In this document: piece after piece, positions 4,432 to 6,097 of the stretch
Layout of the letters: every line of letters starts with the position of its first letter
Position numbering within the stretch: position 1 is the first letter of the stretch
Assembly (NCBI GenBank): GCA_946059285.1
Contig: CAMGMW010000077.1
Location: 1-6,097, forward strand
Source: an uncultured Clostridia bacterium
Lineage (GTDB): Bacteria > Bacillota_A > Clostridia > Oscillospirales > Oscillospiraceae
DNA length: 6,097 nucleotides
Reading direction: 5' to 3'
The notes under the pieces: model-generated
Database searches by the model: none
Seen by the model: the letters and a program-made list of their open reading frames with translations, nothing else
Told to the model about the DNA's origin: nothing
Translations under genes and position numbers: made by a program

Positions 4432-5372
4432 ATTGTCTTTGCTGTGGGAAGCTGCTGAAAACCGATGACGGAACGCACTGGCATAAGGCCTGTATCCGCC
4501 GCTTTTTCGGCACGACGACGCTTCCTGAGATCAAAATTGATGAGGACACTTTGACAGCCCTCGCATTGGAAAATACCGGAAAGGGCGTGACGGTTCCCGG
4601 GGTGCAGAAAAAGCTGTCCCTGCACCTGCTGTCAGATGCAGCCTCTCCACGGCTGACCCTTGTGGATTACCCCACGGGCTATATTCTCAAGCCGCAGGTG
4701 GCAGATTTTGAAGCACTTCCACAGGCAGAGCATCTGGTGATGTCTATGGCAGATGCCACCGGCATTGCCACCGTTCCCCATGCACTGATCTGTCAAAACG
4801 GAGAGATCGCCTATCTTACCACACGCATTGACCGCAGATTCGGGAAGAACAGCGTGGGGCTGTTGGCGGTGGAGGACTTCTGCCAGCTGGATCGTCGACT
4901 GACGGAAGATAAGTACCGTGGCTCCTATGAACGCTGTGCGAAGGTGATCCAGCAGTATTCCTCTCGCAAGCAGTTGGATCTGTCGGAGCTGTTCCTGCGG
5001 CTGGTCTTTTCCTATGTTGTCGGAAACTCCGATATGCACCTGAAAAACTTCTCCCTGATCGAGCCAGAGGTCGGCAGCGGCCGGTATGTTCTGTCGGCTG
5101 CCTACGATCTGCTTCCTGTGAATGTTGTGATGCCGGAGGACACCGAGGAGTTTGCCCTGGCCATGAACGGGAAAAAGCGGAACCTCTGCAAAAAGGATTT
5201 CCTCGTCTTTGCCGATGCCTGCGGGATTCAGAAAAATGCCGCAGAAAAGATGATCGCAAAGGTGCTGTCCATGAAAGAGCGGTACTTGCTTTTGTGCGAG
5301 GAATCCCTCCTGCCCGACCATCTCAAGCAGCGATTTGCGGCAATGATGGAGAAGCGGTGCAGCATATTTTGA
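4428..5372 (+). CDS. hipT: HipT-like serine/threonine kinase toxin
   Basis: This 314-residue HipA-fold kinase lacks the N-terminal subdomain that HipS supplies. In order: a zinc-finger-like start with C3, C6, H19 and C22; a P-loop-like segment G53-V-T-V-P-G-V-Q-K-K (53-62); the ATP-binding lysine K88 in YILKP; the TTRIDRR strand (131-137); the catalytic loop GNSDMHLKNFSL (199-210) with D202 and N207; and the metal-binding D227 in AAYDLLP. All expected catalytic residues are present, so it should be active. E. coli HipA phosphorylates GltX and HipT phosphorylates TrpS, stopping translation and growth; the target here is unknown. E. coli HipT, as I recall it, autophosphorylates two serines in an S-I-S motif at the P-loop, where this protein has T55-V56-P57. 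GAGGTG lies 7 bases before the ATG. The gene is followed directly by a strong terminator. Confidence 0.88.
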   Translation: MNCLCCGKLLKTDDGTHWHKACIRRFFGTTTLPEIKIDEDTLTALALENTGKGVTVPGVQKKLSLHLLSDAASPRLTLVDYPTGYILKPQVADFEALPQAEHLVMSMADATGIATVPHALICQNGEIAYLTTRIDRRFGKNSVGLLAVEDFCQLDRRLTEDKYRGSYERCAKVIQQYSSRKQLDLSELFLRLVFSYVVGNSDMHLKNFSLIEPEVGSGRYVLSAAYDLLPVNVVMPEDTEEFALAMNGKKRNLCKKDFLVFADACGIQKNAAEKMIAKVLSMKERYLLLCEESLLPDHLKQRFAAMMEKRCSIF

Positions 5373-5387
5373 ATATTTTGACCCGAC

Positions 5388-5414
5388 GGCAGCATCGAAA
5401 GGTGCTGCCTTTTT
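5388..5414 (+). terminator. Strong intrinsic terminator of hipBST
   Basis: A 9-bp stem (5388-5396 with 5401-5409, one G-U pair) is capped by a GAAA tetraloop and followed at once by TTTTT (5410-5414). It lies 16 bases after the hipT stop, so it closes the toxin-antitoxin cassette as its own transcription unit. Relaxase transcripts arriving from the mobC side or from the hip promoter must read through it. Confidence 0.85.
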
Positions 5415-6097
5415 CTATATCACTTTGGGAGGCGAAAGAAGCAGTAACATCAATTTGGCCTATCAAGGGGCGCGTGGATCAGGTTATCCGCTATGCCCGG
5501 AATCCAGAAAAGACCACGGAGGCGTCCAGAAAGAAGCTGCATGAAATCGAAGGTATTGTCGACTACGCGGCCGACGATCTGAAAACGGAGCGTTGCACCT
5601 ATGTCACAGGTATCAATTTGGATAGCGTGGAAACCGCCGCGGCGGAGTTCATGGAAGTCAAACAGATGGAGGGAAAGCTGGGTGGACGGGTCTGCTATCA
5701 TGGCTATCAGTCATTTCGTGAAAACGAGGTGGATGCTGAAACCGCCCACAAGATCGGTGTGGCACTTGCAACAGAGCTATGGGGAGATAGATTTCAGGTG
5801 GTCGTTGCGACCCATTGCAATACCAATCATTATCATAATCATTTTGTCCTAAATTCTGTTTCAGATGTGGACGGGCTGAAATTCTACAATTCTCCTGCCG
5901 ATTATCGCCGTATGCGGGAAGTCTCCGACCGGCTGTGCAAGGAGTTTGGCTTGTCTGTTATCAAACACCCGGAGGGCAGAGGCAAGAACTACGGTGAACT
6001 TGTTGCCGAGAAGGAGGGCAAGCCCACACGAAGGGGCATCATCAAGGCAGACCTTGACCGGGCAATCGAGGCATCCCTGACCGAACAGGAGTTTTGG
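5402..6097 (+). CDS. MOB(P)-type relaxase, 3' partial, start codon uncertain
   Basis: From 5441 the frame reads AVTSIWPIKGRVDQVIRYARNPEKT, the usual start of clostridial relaxases, with a likely nicking tyrosine at codon 5492-5494 in VIRYARNPEK. The metal-binding signature follows: H at 5813-5815, then HxHxH (HYHNH, 5828-5842) before FVLNSV. The enzyme would nick oriT and stay bound to the 5' end during transfer. It is open to the window end without a stop. A GGGAGG ribosome site (5427-5432) sits where expected, but the codon before AVTSIW is GAA rather than ATG, and no ATG, GTG or TTG lies within a suitable distance. The only nearby in-frame start is GTG at 5402, inside the terminator hairpin and without a ribosome site; I list it as the outer limit. 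Loss of the start, perhaps by a TG deletion, is likely. Confidence 0.75.
   Translation, partial: MLPFSISLWEAKEAVTSIWPIKGRVDQVIRYARNPEKTTEASRKKLHEIEGIVDYAADDLKTERCTYVTGINLDSVETAAAEFMEVKQMEGKLGGRVCYHGYQSFRENEVDAETAHKIGVALATELWGDRFQVVVATHCNTNHYHNHFVLNSVSDVDGLKFYNSPADYRRMREVSDRLCKEFGLSVIKHPEGRGKNYGELVAEKEGKPTRRGIIKADLDRAIEASLTEQEFW

Noticed and set aside
4632..5321. Long minus-strand open frame (229 codons) opposite hipT
   Set aside because: HipT on the plus strand has all kinase motifs; the antisense frame is histidine- and glutamine-rich, as expected of a mirror frame.
4102..5372. hipS and hipT as a single hipA broken by a frameshift
   Set aside because: The ATGA overlap, a ribosome site for hipT and a self-contained zinc-finger-like N-terminus on HipT point to a natural split as in HipBST rather than a recent break.
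5651..6097. ATG at 5651 as the relaxase start
   Set aside because: It would remove the first 70 conserved residues, including the likely nicking tyrosine, and has no ribosome site with good spacing.
1..6097. tRNA, rRNA, CRISPR array or insertion sequence
   Set aside because: No cloverleaf, rRNA-like block, regularly spaced repeat array or transposase motif was seen on either strand.

Overview
The window looks like part of an integrative/mobilizable element of a Gram-positive gut Clostridia-type bacterium (Firmicutes). The reasons are the strong AGGAGG-type ribosome binding sites, frequent TTG/GTG starts, ATGA-type gene overlaps, and a familiar run of accessory and mobilization families: Toprim/DUF3991-like, YodL+DUF3846, DUF3789, MobC and a MOB(P)-type relaxase. 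No species can be named from the sequence alone.

Layout. Bases 1-70 hold the control region of a minus-strand gene whose start lies just off the left edge: a good minus-strand promoter and two copies of a 12-bp palindrome. Bases 105-338 hold two hairpins and a start-less minus-strand coding remnant. Bases 275-610 encode a minus-strand YopX-like protein that lacks the usual C-terminus and has its own promoter (638-666). From about 800 everything reads on the plus strand. A tightly coupled run encodes a primase-like Toprim protein, a YodL/DUF3846 protein, two small overlapping unknown genes and a 100-residue unknown protein preceded by a hairpin. Bases 3221-3278 form nested inverted repeats that look like an origin of transfer (oriT). 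They are followed by a 37-residue DUF3789-type membrane peptide, mobC, and, after an interruption, the relaxase, which runs off the right edge.

The interruption is the main result. Between mobC and the relaxase sits a complete three-gene hipB-hipS-hipT (HipBST-type) toxin-antitoxin cassette with its own promoter, three operators spaced exactly 40 bp apart, and a strong intrinsic terminator. The HipA kinase is split: HipS corresponds to the N-terminal subdomain and HipT to the kinase core. HipT keeps the catalytic residues, has a Cys/His zinc-finger-like N-terminus, and carries T-V-P where E. coli HipT (recalled) has the regulatory S-I-S.

The relaxase reading frame begins right after the cassette's terminator. 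It has an excellent Shine-Dalgarno sequence but no ATG/GTG/TTG at the expected distance, so its start codon appears lost or non-canonical. Together this suggests a mobilization operon that acquired an addiction module, possibly at some cost to, or with control over, relaxase expression.
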